A program made the position numbers and the translations under genes. A DNA stretch of 8,065 nt from Nitrososphaerales archaeon TH703 (lineage in GTDB: Archaea > Thermoproteota > Nitrososphaeria > Nitrososphaerales > Nitrososphaeraceae). The stretch is from contig JAATVL010000257.1 in NCBI GenBank assembly GCA_014523525.1, positions 1 through 8,065 of the forward strand, written 5' to 3'. Shown piece after piece: positions 1 through 6,806 of the stretch; the first letter of the stretch is position 1; each line of letters begins with the position of its first letter. Below the pieces are notes generated by a model, which was not told the DNA's origin, made no database searches, and was given only the letters and a program-made list of their open reading frames with translations.

Positions 1-779
1 AGCACACATATAACCTGAGTAATAATTGAAGGTATAAGGCGCTCTGACTCGGTCAAACTAAATAAATGTCCAAGAAATGATTTTCTTGAAACTGAGATAC
101 AAATTGGTTTTGAAAAATTTGACAGATTTTTTAGATTTGCTATGATTCCTATGTCTCTTTCGTACCAATTTTGATGAGTTATTTTTGTAAAAAATGGATT
201 ATTTCCCCCCGTCCGAAAAAAACCGATTAGAGGATCAATGATGAGTTTGTCTTCATTTATGCCACTTTGAGATGCTAACAGTATACTTTCCTGTAAAATG
301 TCGAGTGTTTCAGATGTATCTCCTGACTGATAGGCAGTAGATCTATTTCCATAAGCCCCGATAATCACAGGCAAGCCTGATGAAAAAATTATAGTCTTCA
401 TTTTATCATCATATTTGAGCCCTGTAACATCATTGATTAGATCAACTCCCATCTCAATTGAAGCATTAGCTGCATCTGCTCGTGGTGTATCTACCGAAAG
501 CGGAATATTGCATACTTTTTTTATAGCACTGATTGCGTTTCGTAACCTTTCGACTTCTTTCTCAACTGAAATTAGAGTATTAAGATAAGGCGCAGTAGAC
601 ATTCCTCCAATATCAATTATATCTGCACCTTCCTCTTCCATTTGTATTGCCCTTTCAGAAATAATTTTCTTATCTACTGAAACGGATTCTTTATAAAAGG
701 ACTCTGGACTGGAGTTGATAATTCCCATTATCCTTGGTTTTCCGTTTCCAATTTCAAGATTTCTTACCTTAACTTTCAC
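1..779 (-). CDS. folP: Dihydropteroate synthase-like protein, 3' end cut by window edge
   Basis: I translated this frame by hand: 259 residues from a GTG at 777-779 to the left edge, with no stop. Dihydropteroate synthase joins a pterin pyrophosphate to p-aminobenzoate (or a related arylamine in archaea) in folate/methanopterin synthesis, in the cytoplasm. The TIM-barrel motifs appear in order: MGIINSSPESF (residues 18-28), DIIDIGGMSTAP (53-64), SVDT (95-98), IND (115-117), IDP (181-183) and SRKS (231-234), the last carrying the usual substrate-binding lysine. The ERLIPS stretch near the end matches the family's last helix, so probably only 10-25 residues are missing, including the usual C-terminal RVHD-type motif. 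Differences from bacterial FolP: the arginine after GGxST is alanine, and no MHM-like motif is seen. A stop at 795-797 bounds the start; TTG at 780-782 is the alternative. It is divergent from the glycosidase. Family is clear; exact substrate is inferred. Confidence 0.85.
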   Translation of the reverse strand, partial: MKVKVRNLEIGNGKPRIMGIINSSPESFYKESVSVDKKIISERAIQMEEEGADIIDIGGMSTAPYLNTLISVEKEVERLRNAISAIKKVCNIPLSVDTPRADAANASIEMGVDLINDVTGLKYDDKMKTIIFSSGLPVIIGAYGNRSTAYQSGDTSETLDILQESILLASQSGINEDKLIIDPLIGFFRTGGNNPFFTKITHQNWYERDIGIIANLKNLSNFSKPICISVSRKSFLGHLFSLTESERLIPSIITQVICV

Positions 780-841
780 CAATCCTATTACCCCTTACTA
801 AAGGCGTTATCCATAAAATAGCTAAACAATATTAAACAAAC

Positions 842-857
842 TATAAACTTATTTATA
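842..857. promoter_or_regulatory. Back-to-back TATA boxes in a divergent intergenic region
   Basis: TATAAA (842-847) and TTTATA (852-857) form a perfect inverted repeat with a 4-base centre, so each strand carries a TATA-like box A. On the minus strand the TATAAATAAG element would place transcription start near 826, about 47 bases before the folP-like GTG. On the plus strand this box would leave a leader of about 85 bases for the glycosidase gene; the TTTTAATATA stretch at 881-890 is a closer alternative for that gene. The assignment is by pattern and spacing only. Confidence 0.4.
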
Positions 858-956
858 CAAACAAATTTTTCGATCAATAGTTTTAATATAGGTTAAATTG
901 CCAAATATTACGAAGAACATTGAATATTTCTTATTTAGACGCTTTGGAGAACCATT

Positions 957-3632
957 ATGACAAGAACACTTGACAAAACTCACACTGTCCTTTCATATGT
1001 TGAAGGCAGTCTTAAAAACGCAATTGTTATGAATGAAGATGTCAAGGAGAATGGTTTCATATTTTCGCTTATTAATCCTCCTGTTCCATTAGGCGGAAAC
1101 ATTGTATCTCTTGATATATATGTTGACGAGCTACCAATATCAAAAAAATCAATCCAGATTGCTACATCTGATGCAATAGTTAATGCATCAGCATTATCTG
1201 AAACAAGACCAATTCAGTTCAAGCCGTTTCAAAGTGCCAGATTTTTGGTAACAGGTATGGAGTTGGAAAATCAGAAAAAACATAAAATAACAATAATGAG
1301 TAAACTTGAAGGTTTTGAACAAATAATAATTCCATTTACATTAATGGATTATGTCGGTAATAGGAAGGAAAAAGTAATCATTTCATCCAATTTGCCGGAA
1401 GAATCAGATACACAAACTTACGGTGAGACTATGTTTATGAATTTTGCTTCCCCATTAGTACTTTCAGGTAGGAAAGCCTACATAGTCTGTTCTTCCAGTG
1501 GGGCGATTTCAGCAAACTGGACTTGGATGGGCGCAAGATATGATAACGGAGGATTATATGTACCTCCAGCTAGGGCATTTGGAAGAATCATCGTGGAAAT
1601 TTCCGTAGATGAAGGCGTTAGAAAAAGACTTCCAAACTTTGTCATGTCATCGAGGCATGAAAATGGCAGCCTTTGTACTCATCACGAAGTCGCTGGAATT
1701 CATGTTAAGAGGAGATTATTCGTACCAATTGAAAATAAAGGTTTTATCCAGATACTCAATTTTGATTCTGAAAAAATTAATGAGCTTCTCACTTCAGATA
1801 ATAAAAAGCAACTAACTAAAAAAATCAGAGTTCATTTCCTAATAGATGGTAACATTACCAGCTATGGTTTAGCAGCAATTTCTCAAAGTAATTTTTCAAA
1901 ATATTATAAATCAGAGAATTGTCTACAGATTAGAACCATTGCAAAAAAAGGTGTTGCACATTATTTTGGAACTATTGGTATTTCTCCAAAGAATTTGAAA
2001 CCTTCCAAAATACTAACAGATTCTTTTGATAATGATTTGGAATTATCTTATGATGTAGAACTTGAGGAAGGTTTGACTAAGGAAATAGCATTAATCGGTG
2101 CTGGTGATTTTACCAGTGCACAAGATTGTTTAAATGAATACAAAAACATGAGAGACAATTATAAACGACTATATGAAGAAACAAAAAATCATCACAATGC
2201 TATTTCGAGATCTAGCTTTACAATAAATCATGCATCATCTAGTTCGATTTCAAGTTCAATAATTGTTAAATTGGCAAAGGCGTTGAAAAAGGCAAAGACT
2301 GCACTTGAGTACCTGAAGGCAAATTATGATAACCTAGGAGAAGGCATTTGTGCTGGACTCCCAAGGTTTCCCAATTATTGGGCACGTGATACTGGATGGT
2401 CATTAAGAGGATATTTATCGATGGGACAATATGATTTTTCCCTCCGCGTTATTGATAATTTTTTGAAACGCCAGGCAAAACATAACCAGAATGGTGCAGT
2501 GAAAGGTGAATTGCCCATGGTTATTAGTGGGAGAACATTTCTTCACAATACAACGTACGGTTCTGCAGATTCAACCTTTTTGTTTCCGTGGGCAATTCGT
2601 GAGTACGTCCATGGTACTGGAAATACTCAGTATCTCACTAAAAGATGGGGGTCCATAGTTGATTTGGTTAATTCTGGTTTTCTTAAAGATATAGACAATG
2701 ATGAATTGATTGAACACGGTTTTTCAGGCACTGCTGAAAAATTACCAATTCAGGATTCCACTTGGATGGATCATATTGATAGAAGAAAGAGCGCCAATGA
2801 TGTGCAAGCATTATTTTATGAAAGCCTGCTAATAGGAAGTGAGTTAGCAAAGATAATTGATGATAAAGAGCATGAAAAGACCTGGCTTTCATCTGCTCAA
2901 AAATTGAGAAATAAGATTGATATTGAATACTGGGACCAAAAGCTGGGGTTTTACTATGATACTATTCGTAAGGATCTGACTAAAGATGGCAGTATTCGTC
3001 CAAATTCATTAGTAATTTTGCTTACTGAAGTAATAAAGGATGAACACAAGGCAAGATTAGTTTTAGAAAGACTGGAAAAGGATGACATGACTACCTCATG
3101 GGGTATGAGGTCTTTGAGCAGTTTGGATCCCAAGTATCATCCTTCACTATATCACGATGGCGCCGTATGGCCACTTGTTACCGGTTGGGCAGCTATCAGT
3201 GAAATAAAGAACCAAAGAACTCAACAGGCGCTTGACTATCTTTCTGAAATGGCTGATCGTATTATTTCTGAAAATGGGATGTACGCAGAAACGTACCGTG
3301 GTGACAGACCAGAGCCATTTAATTCGTGTATCCTCCAAGCATGGTCAGTTGGATTATATGTTTATGCATTGCGTGAATTAATGCTGGGAATTAAACCAAA
3401 CATGATTGAAAATAATATCTGTCTTGAGCCCAAATTACCTGACTCGATTAGATCGGACTTTAACAACTTGAATTTTGATCATTTTATTAGTACCAATGAA
3501 GGTCTCAACAAAATTAGCATCTCGGTTAGACCTGATAGAGACAGAATTACCATAGTACCAGAACGAAATGATGTAAAGTTACCCGAATTCTCTAGTACCA
3601 CTTACTCTATAGAGATTCAGAGAAACAAATAA
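957..3632 (+). CDS. Glycogen-debranching-type amylo-alpha-1,6-glucosidase (GDE C-domain family)
   Basis: An 891-residue predicted cytoplasmic glycosidase with no signal peptide or membrane segment. Residues 1 to about 400 look beta-rich and I do not recognise them beyond a resemblance to the N-terminal domains of debranching enzymes (NWTWMGARYDNGG near 187, RRLFVPIENKG near 250). A charged linker (about 400-425) leads to an (alpha/alpha)6-type domain, about 430-815, with the family's landmarks: NYWARDTGWSLRG with D478, YGSADSTFLF with D538, DSTWMDHID with D600 and D605, DGAVWPLVTGW (734-744) and YAETYRGDRP with E778, then the QAWSVGLYVYAL helix. These match the glucosidase half of glycogen debranching enzymes (COG3408, GH133-like), which hydrolyses alpha-1,6 branch glucose. 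No GH13 transferase half is present. The ATG has a GGAGA ribosome-binding site at 946-950, six bases upstream, so this gene is leadered, unlike several neighbours. The exact substrate (glycogen, trehalose-like or another glucan) is not settled. Confidence 0.82.
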   Translation: MTRTLDKTHTVLSYVEGSLKNAIVMNEDVKENGFIFSLINPPVPLGGNIVSLDIYVDELPISKKSIQIATSDAIVNASALSETRPIQFKPFQSARFLVTGMELENQKKHKITIMSKLEGFEQIIIPFTLMDYVGNRKEKVIISSNLPEESDTQTYGETMFMNFASPLVLSGRKAYIVCSSSGAISANWTWMGARYDNGGLYVPPARAFGRIIVEISVDEGVRKRLPNFVMSSRHENGSLCTHHEVAGIHVKRRLFVPIENKGFIQILNFDSEKINELLTSDNKKQLTKKIRVHFLIDGNITSYGLAAISQSNFSKYYKSENCLQIRTIAKKGVAHYFGTIGISPKNLKPSKILTDSFDNDLELSYDVELEEGLTKEIALIGAGDFTSAQDCLNEYKNMRDNYKRLYEETKNHHNAISRSSFTINHASSSSISSSIIVKLAKALKKAKTALEYLKANYDNLGEGICAGLPRFPNYWARDTGWSLRGYLSMGQYDFSLRVIDNFLKRQAKHNQNGAVKGELPMVISGRTFLHNTTYGSADSTFLFPWAIREYVHGTGNTQYLTKRWGSIVDLVNSGFLKDIDNDELIEHGFSGTAEKLPIQDSTWMDHIDRRKSANDVQALFYESLLIGSELAKIIDDKEHEKTWLSSAQKLRNKIDIEYWDQKLGFYYDTIRKDLTKDGSIRPNSLVILLTEVIKDEHKARLVLERLEKDDMTTSWGMRSLSSLDPKYHPSLYHDGAVWPLVTGWAAISEIKNQRTQQALDYLSEMADRIISENGMYAETYRGDRPEPFNSCILQAWSVGLYVYALRELMLGIKPNMIENNICLEPKLPDSIRSDFNNLNFDHFISTNEGLNKISISVRPDRDRITIVPERNDVKLPEFSSTTYSIEIQRNK

Positions 3633-3707
3633 ATCTACTAGTTATATTCAACAGAATCAAATTATATCTTAAAATTAGACTAATTCAATTCTTTGATGAG
3701 TAGTTAA

Positions 3708-4712
3708 TTGATTCATATAGACGAGGAAAAGATCTTTTCCACAATTAATGAAAAGAAACCACATTCAGTTGCTCTAGATGGACCAGATGGCATCCTAAAG
3801 AAAATTCAAAGTTGTGCTCACAAGTTGTCAGAGAAATACAATATACCTGTGTACGTTATTGGAGACACATCTTGGGGTTCATGTGATCTAAATATTCATG
3901 CTGCAGAAATGTTAGGTGTAGACATCTTGTTCAACATTGGACACACTATATCCATGGAGAACTTTGGAAATAAGGTAATTATGGTAGATGCTTTTGATGA
4001 TATAGATTTTAGTAAAATTGCAAAAAGATGTGCGATTGAGTTAAAAAAGAAGAAATTTACAAAAATTTCCCTTGTGACTAGCAGTCAATATCTACATTCT
4101 ATGCAAAAAGTAAAGGAGATTTTTGAGTATCATGGATATGAAGTCGTTATTGGGAGGGGAAAGGGCCATCTCAATGATGGCCAAGTTTTTGGTTGTGAGT
4201 TCTACCCAGTTTATGATACCAAGGATCAGGTAGATGCATACCTGTTTTTGGGACAGAGTATTTTTCATTCTGCCAGTGTTGCAATCGTTACGCAGAAACC
4301 CACATTCATGTTGGATCCTTACTTTAATGAATATTCAGAAATTAGTGATATAGCACGAAAACTAGAAAAAAAGGCAATTTTAACCGTATATAAAGCTCAG
4401 GATGCGAAAACAATCGGAATAATTATTGGATTAAAGGAAGGACAGTTTGCCAATATTAAGGCACTAGAACTCAAAAGGTTGCTGGAACTGGCGGGCAAAA
4501 AGATCATGCTAATAGCTATGACTGAGATAACAGATGAGCGTCTATTGTCATTTGAAGATATAGATGCCTTTATTCAAGTTGCTTGTCCGCGAATAGGAAC
4601 AGATAATCATTTTCATAAACCAGTATTATCAGTTCCCCAAGCAATTTCACTCATCAAATTACTGAAAGGTGAGCCACACCAGGAATTTTTACAGATAAAA
4701 CACTGGTTGTAA
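3708..4712 (+). CDS. dph2: Diphthamide synthesis enzyme Dph2 (3-amino-3-carboxypropyl transferase)
   Basis: A 334-residue protein that performs the first step of diphthamide synthesis: it moves the 3-amino-3-carboxypropyl group of S-adenosylmethionine onto a histidine of elongation factor 2, using a [4Fe-4S] cluster and non-classical radical chemistry. All three cluster cysteines are visible: C59 in GDTSWGSCD, C163 in GQVFGCEF and C293 in VACPRIGTDN. The first two fall at the same residue numbers I recall for the Pyrococcus enzyme, and the length is close to it. Archaea use one Dph2 as a homodimer, as expected from a single copy here. The start is TTG at 3708, because a TAA lies directly before it in frame (3705-3707) and no ATG sits near. 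A TATA-like stretch at 3662-3675 would put transcription start within about ten bases of the TTG. It lies 75 bases after the glycosidase gene, so co-transcription is possible, and ends 28 bases from the 3' end of the convergent SRP RNA. Confidence 0.95.
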   Translation: MIHIDEEKIFSTINEKKPHSVALDGPDGILKKIQSCAHKLSEKYNIPVYVIGDTSWGSCDLNIHAAEMLGVDILFNIGHTISMENFGNKVIMVDAFDDIDFSKIAKRCAIELKKKKFTKISLVTSSQYLHSMQKVKEIFEYHGYEVVIGRGKGHLNDGQVFGCEFYPVYDTKDQVDAYLFLGQSIFHSASVAIVTQKPTFMLDPYFNEYSEISDIARKLEKKAILTVYKAQDAKTIGIIIGLKEGQFANIKALELKRLLELAGKKIMLIAMTEITDERLLSFEDIDAFIQVACPRIGTDNHFHKPVLSVPQAISLIKLLKGEPHQEFLQIKHWL

Positions 4713-4730
4713 GAATTTGCTCAAAGATAT

Positions 4731-4740
4731 AACGAAAAAG
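4731..4740 (-). terminator. T-rich end after the SRP RNA
   Basis: Read on the minus strand, the bases just after the terminal helix of the SRP RNA are CTTTTTCGTT, with five T in a row at 4735-4739. Archaeal transcription commonly ends in such T tracts without needing a hairpin. Placement directly at the mature 3' end supports the reading. Confidence 0.45.
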
Positions 4741-5061
4741 TGCGGTAGTAGCCTACCGGTACCACTATAGGAGTAAAGCCCAATCTCAAGCTCTACAAGA
4801 TCAATCACGTAGACGTGCTAGCATGGATACGCTGCCTTAGGATTGCACCCTCCCGGACCTCATCCATTTCGACAATTCACAATCAAGCACATGCCTTCGC
4901 ATATATCGTCGTTCATACCCATCCGACACGGCGTGGTATCATATCAGCAAAGCAAGCAGGAACTTCACAGCTAAAGATTTACCCAGTAGTTACTGATCCC
5001 AGCATAAAGCCGATTTCCGGTTTGGGGTACGGCTAACACCCCAATCCTCCCTACTACCGCA
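4741..5061 (-). ncRNA. ffs: Signal recognition particle RNA (archaeal 7S RNA)
   Basis: About 321 nt, the RNA scaffold of the signal recognition particle, which with SRP54 and SRP19 targets ribosomes making membrane or secreted proteins. The ends form a perfect 11-bp helix: UGCGGUAGUAG (5061-5051) with CUACUACCGCA (4751-4741), the terminal helix typical of archaea. Next to the 5' end is an Alu-domain hairpin with UUGGGGU/ACCCCAA arms (5044-5038, 5028-5022) and loop GUUAGCCGU; its AGCCG can pair with CGGCU just downstream, as Alu loops do. Helix 6 is a 7-bp stem capped by a GAAG (GNAR) tetraloop at 4898-4895, the SRP19 site. Helix 8, the SRP54 site, reads AGGUCCGGGAGGGUGCA (4860-4844), with a GGGA (GNRA) tetraloop at 4854-4851, followed by CCUAAGGCAGC, close to the bacterial 4.5S signature. 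Exact ends are inferred from the terminal helix. An unlikely 73-codon plus-strand frame inside it is not a gene. Confidence 0.95.
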
Positions 5062-5068
5062 AAAATAT

Positions 5069-5093
5069 TACACAAATTAGATATATTTGTGTA
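5069..5093. repeat. Perfect 9-bp inverted repeat over the SRP RNA promoter
   Basis: TACACAAAT (5069-5077) and ATTTGTGTA (5085-5093) are exact inverted copies with a 7-base spacer. Relative to the SRP RNA start the dyad spans about -8 to -32 and encloses the TATA box. Two half-sites about 16 bases apart, centre to centre, could suit a dimeric helix-turn-helix regulator; a chance match in AT-rich DNA is the alternative. Confidence 0.6.
5081..5088 (-). promoter_or_regulatory. TATA box (box A) of the SRP RNA gene
   Basis: On the minus strand this reads AAATATAT, with its centre about 24 bases before the predicted RNA 5' end at 5061, which is near the usual archaeal TATA-to-start distance. A, T-rich bases (5062-5068) fill the gap to the RNA. 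It lies inside the 25-bp dyad listed separately. Confidence 0.55.
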
Positions 5094-5562
5094 TCCTGTT
5101 GGTAAAAATAAACTCTTACTTGTTTGCAATCCATAGTTATTCCAATAATTACTTTCTTTTTAGTTTACAATTATAATGGGAATTAACAATCTATTCTTAA
5201 AATCATTTAATAGCGCTCAATAACCTAACTATAATGTAATTGATTGGTGCGTTCAGGTGAAAACAAAGCATCAACCTATTGACTACCCAACAATGAATTC
5301 AAGATAGATGGTACGAAAAGTTGTCAAGATTTTATTTAAAACTTTCTAATACAAACGACTAACTAAATTCCTAAATCTTGATAATATGTAGCATTAGAGC
5401 TGGAAATTACTCTTAAATTAACTGTAGGAACGAGTACTGGGCAAAAATGTGATATTATTCTTCATTTTCATCAATACCAACTTAACCTTTTCCAATCACA
5501 ATAAGGATTGGTACTATTGATAGTAACAAAAAGGACTTTTAATTTACACCGAAATTTCACTT

Positions 5563-5580
5563 GCAGAATAATACTTCTGC
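5563..5580. repeat. Perfect hairpin GCAGAA-N6-TTCTGC
   Basis: A 6-bp exact inverted repeat with a 6-base loop (TAATAC), the most GC-rich short hairpin in the gene-free region. It sits inside the wider ACACCGA/TCGGTGT pair. No T tract follows directly on either strand, so a classical terminator is not supported; part of a structured RNA or a protein-binding dyad are alternatives. Confidence 0.4.
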
Positions 5581-5583
5581 GCT

Positions 5584-5597
5584 GTTACATGTTACAT
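5584..5597. repeat. Tandem GTTACAT x2
   Basis: Two exact adjacent copies of the 7-mer GTTACAT, followed by a further GTT. Because ACATGT is its own reverse complement, the pair also contains overlapping dyads. Too short to assign a role. Confidence 0.4.
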
Positions 5598-5730
5598 GTT
5601 TATTTATTTTAATTAGCCTCCTTTCATCGGTGTGAGGTAGACGGAAGAGGTGACCTAACTGAGCCAAGTCATAGTTTGTTTGTTTTAGTATTCGGTTGAA
5701 ATGACATTAACAGACTGTTCGAAACAAGAT

Positions 5731-6726
5731 CTAATTTTTTTTAAATAACAGATTCAGGGTACTACATACTGAACATACATCACCCGACGAGTCTCTGCCA
5801 CACACTAAACATCGTCTATGTTCGCGATCAATGACATTATTTGTAGACTTCAGCTTCTTGGCAATCTTCAAAATTGAATTGTACGCATTATATTTTATCC
5901 CCGGATGAATTTTCTCAAGATTGTTCAAGTGGCTTCTAAAAGCACTTCTTATACTTTCATCTTTATATGGGCATTCTTCTGCTTGAAATGGAATATTCAA
6001 ATGAATGGCATACAATACAAGTTCCTTCTCATATATCTCCATTAATGGTTTGATTTTCTTTAATCCGCCAACTCCATATTCTATTGGTTCTGGATAAGTC
6101 CAGCCGATTCTTTCAACATCACCAGCAAATAAATTGATAAGAAAGGTTTGGATATAGTCATCCAAATTATGTCCAGTCGCAATTACATTTGCTCCGCATG
6201 ATTCCGCAAGCTGATCAATTGCCCTTCTTCTAAAAGTTCCACACATAGAACATGATGAAATCTTCTCTGAGGGCCTTACTTCCATGGCGTTGTCCATTGA
6301 TAAACCAAAAAGTTCGCTGAAACTTACCACTCTGTTTTCAACGCCTATACTGGAACAAAAGCATTTTACAATGTTTAGAGATTCGTCACGATACCCCTTA
6401 ATTCCCTCATCCACAGTAATGGCTACAAGTTCAGGGTTTACACCGCTAAGTATGTTTTTTAGTATATTCAAGAGCGCAAGACTATCTTTACCTCCAGATA
6501 CTGCAACTGCCACCCTATCACCATGTTTTATCATGGAAAATTTTGATAATGTTCGTTTTGCCTTATATTCTACTGATTTAATAAAACATTTTTTACACAA
6601 TAATTCTCCAGAGTAGTTCCTTAAGTAAATGGCATTGCTTTTCTTGCACTTGCTACACTGTTTGGACATCTGGATAAACAATGTCTGGGGACATTCATCA
6701 TTAATACTTTTTACCGTCTTGAGCAT
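5731..6726 (-). CDS. tRNA 2-thiolation enzyme, TtuA/Ncs6 (CTU1) family
   Basis: A 331-residue cytoplasmic PP-loop enzyme that adenylates a tRNA uridine and replaces its C2 oxygen with sulfur, normally supplied by a ubiquitin-like sulfur carrier. Domains in order: N-terminal zinc finger (C24, C27, C44, C47), ATP-binding PP-loop SGGKDS (77-82), CSMC (C159, C162) and C252 in EECPYKDES, which match the three cysteines that hold the [4Fe-4S] cluster in this family, GHNLDD (185-190), and a C-terminal zinc finger (C306, C309, C318, C321). Every metal and catalytic motif is intact. Target position is not decided by sequence alone: wobble U34 (Ncs6/NcsA type) or U54 (TtuA type). The start may be M20 (ATG at 6667-6669), since MSKQCSKC fits the family's usual beginning; the ATG at 6724-6726 adds 19 residues with no known motif. 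No clear ribosome-binding site marks either. It is divergent from the Lrp gene across 80 bases. Confidence 0.92.
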   Translation of the reverse strand: MLKTVKSINDECPQTLFIQMSKQCSKCKKSNAIYLRNYSGELLCKKCFIKSVEYKAKRTLSKFSMIKHGDRVAVAVSGGKDSLALLNILKNILSGVNPELVAITVDEGIKGYRDESLNIVKCFCSSIGVENRVVSFSELFGLSMDNAMEVRPSEKISSCSMCGTFRRRAIDQLAESCGANVIATGHNLDDYIQTFLINLFAGDVERIGWTYPEPIEYGVGGLKKIKPLMEIYEKELVLYAIHLNIPFQAEECPYKDESIRSAFRSHLNNLEKIHPGIKYNAYNSILKIAKKLKSTNNVIDREHRRCLVCGRDSSGDVCSVCSTLNLLFKKN

Positions 6727-6775
6727 AAACTAGTAAAATGTGAGTAATTGCTGGGTAGAATTTTTCTAAAAGCAT

Positions 6776-6791
6776 TTAAGTATATAACTAT
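6776..6791 (+). promoter_or_regulatory. TATA box for the leaderless Lrp/AsnC gene
   Basis: TTTAAGTATATAACTA contains a box-A-like TATATAA (6781-6787) whose centre lies about 23 bases before the TTG start at 6807, and the TTTAAG part about 28 before it. That spacing fits a transcript beginning at or next to the start codon. The TATATA core is symmetric and could also serve the divergent tRNA thiolase gene. Confidence 0.45.
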
Positions 6792-6806
6792 AAATTAATT
6801 TTTGAC

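Larger units (their letters stand above)
5094..5730. other. Gene-free region with hairpin-forming repeats
   Basis: No frame on either strand gives a credible protein; the ATG-started plus-strand frames I followed are about 15 codons or fewer. No tRNA T-loop pattern and no paired C and D boxes were found. Short inverted repeats are spread through it: TTGGTGC/GCATCAA (5244-5250, 5268-5274), CCAATC/GATTGG (5492-5497, 5506-5511), TACTAT/ATAGTA (5512-5517, 5520-5525), ACACCGA/TCGGTGT (5546-5552, 5627-5633) and GCAGAA/TTCTGC (5563-5568, 5575-5580). A T-rich stretch lies at 5675-5686. The region holds the SRP RNA upstream sequence at one end and the 3' flank of the tRNA thiolase gene at the other. 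It could be plain spacer, a decayed gene, or hold a small RNA. Confidence 0.5.

Noticed and set aside
2683..2892. Minus-strand open frame within the glycosidase gene
   Set aside because: It overlaps the conserved catalytic domain on the other strand and has no promoter or motif of its own. The same applies to the frames at 1609-1815 and 3147-3338.
4815..5036. Plus-strand open frame of 73 codons
   Set aside because: It lies wholly inside the SRP RNA on the opposite strand, whose conserved helices explain the sequence; the translated product has no recognisable feature.
5466..5472. C-box-like TGATGAA on the minus strand, hinting at a C/D guide RNA
   Set aside because: No D box (CTGA) was found at suitable distance on the same strand.
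5647..5653. GAGGTGA, an ideal ribosome-binding sequence on the plus strand
   Set aside because: No start codon follows at usable distance; the next ATG (5701) is 47 bases away and opens only about 15 codons.
6284..6616. Plus-strand open frame of 110 codons
   Set aside because: Antisense to the tRNA thiolase, over its PP-loop and CSMC motifs; the real frame carries every family motif.
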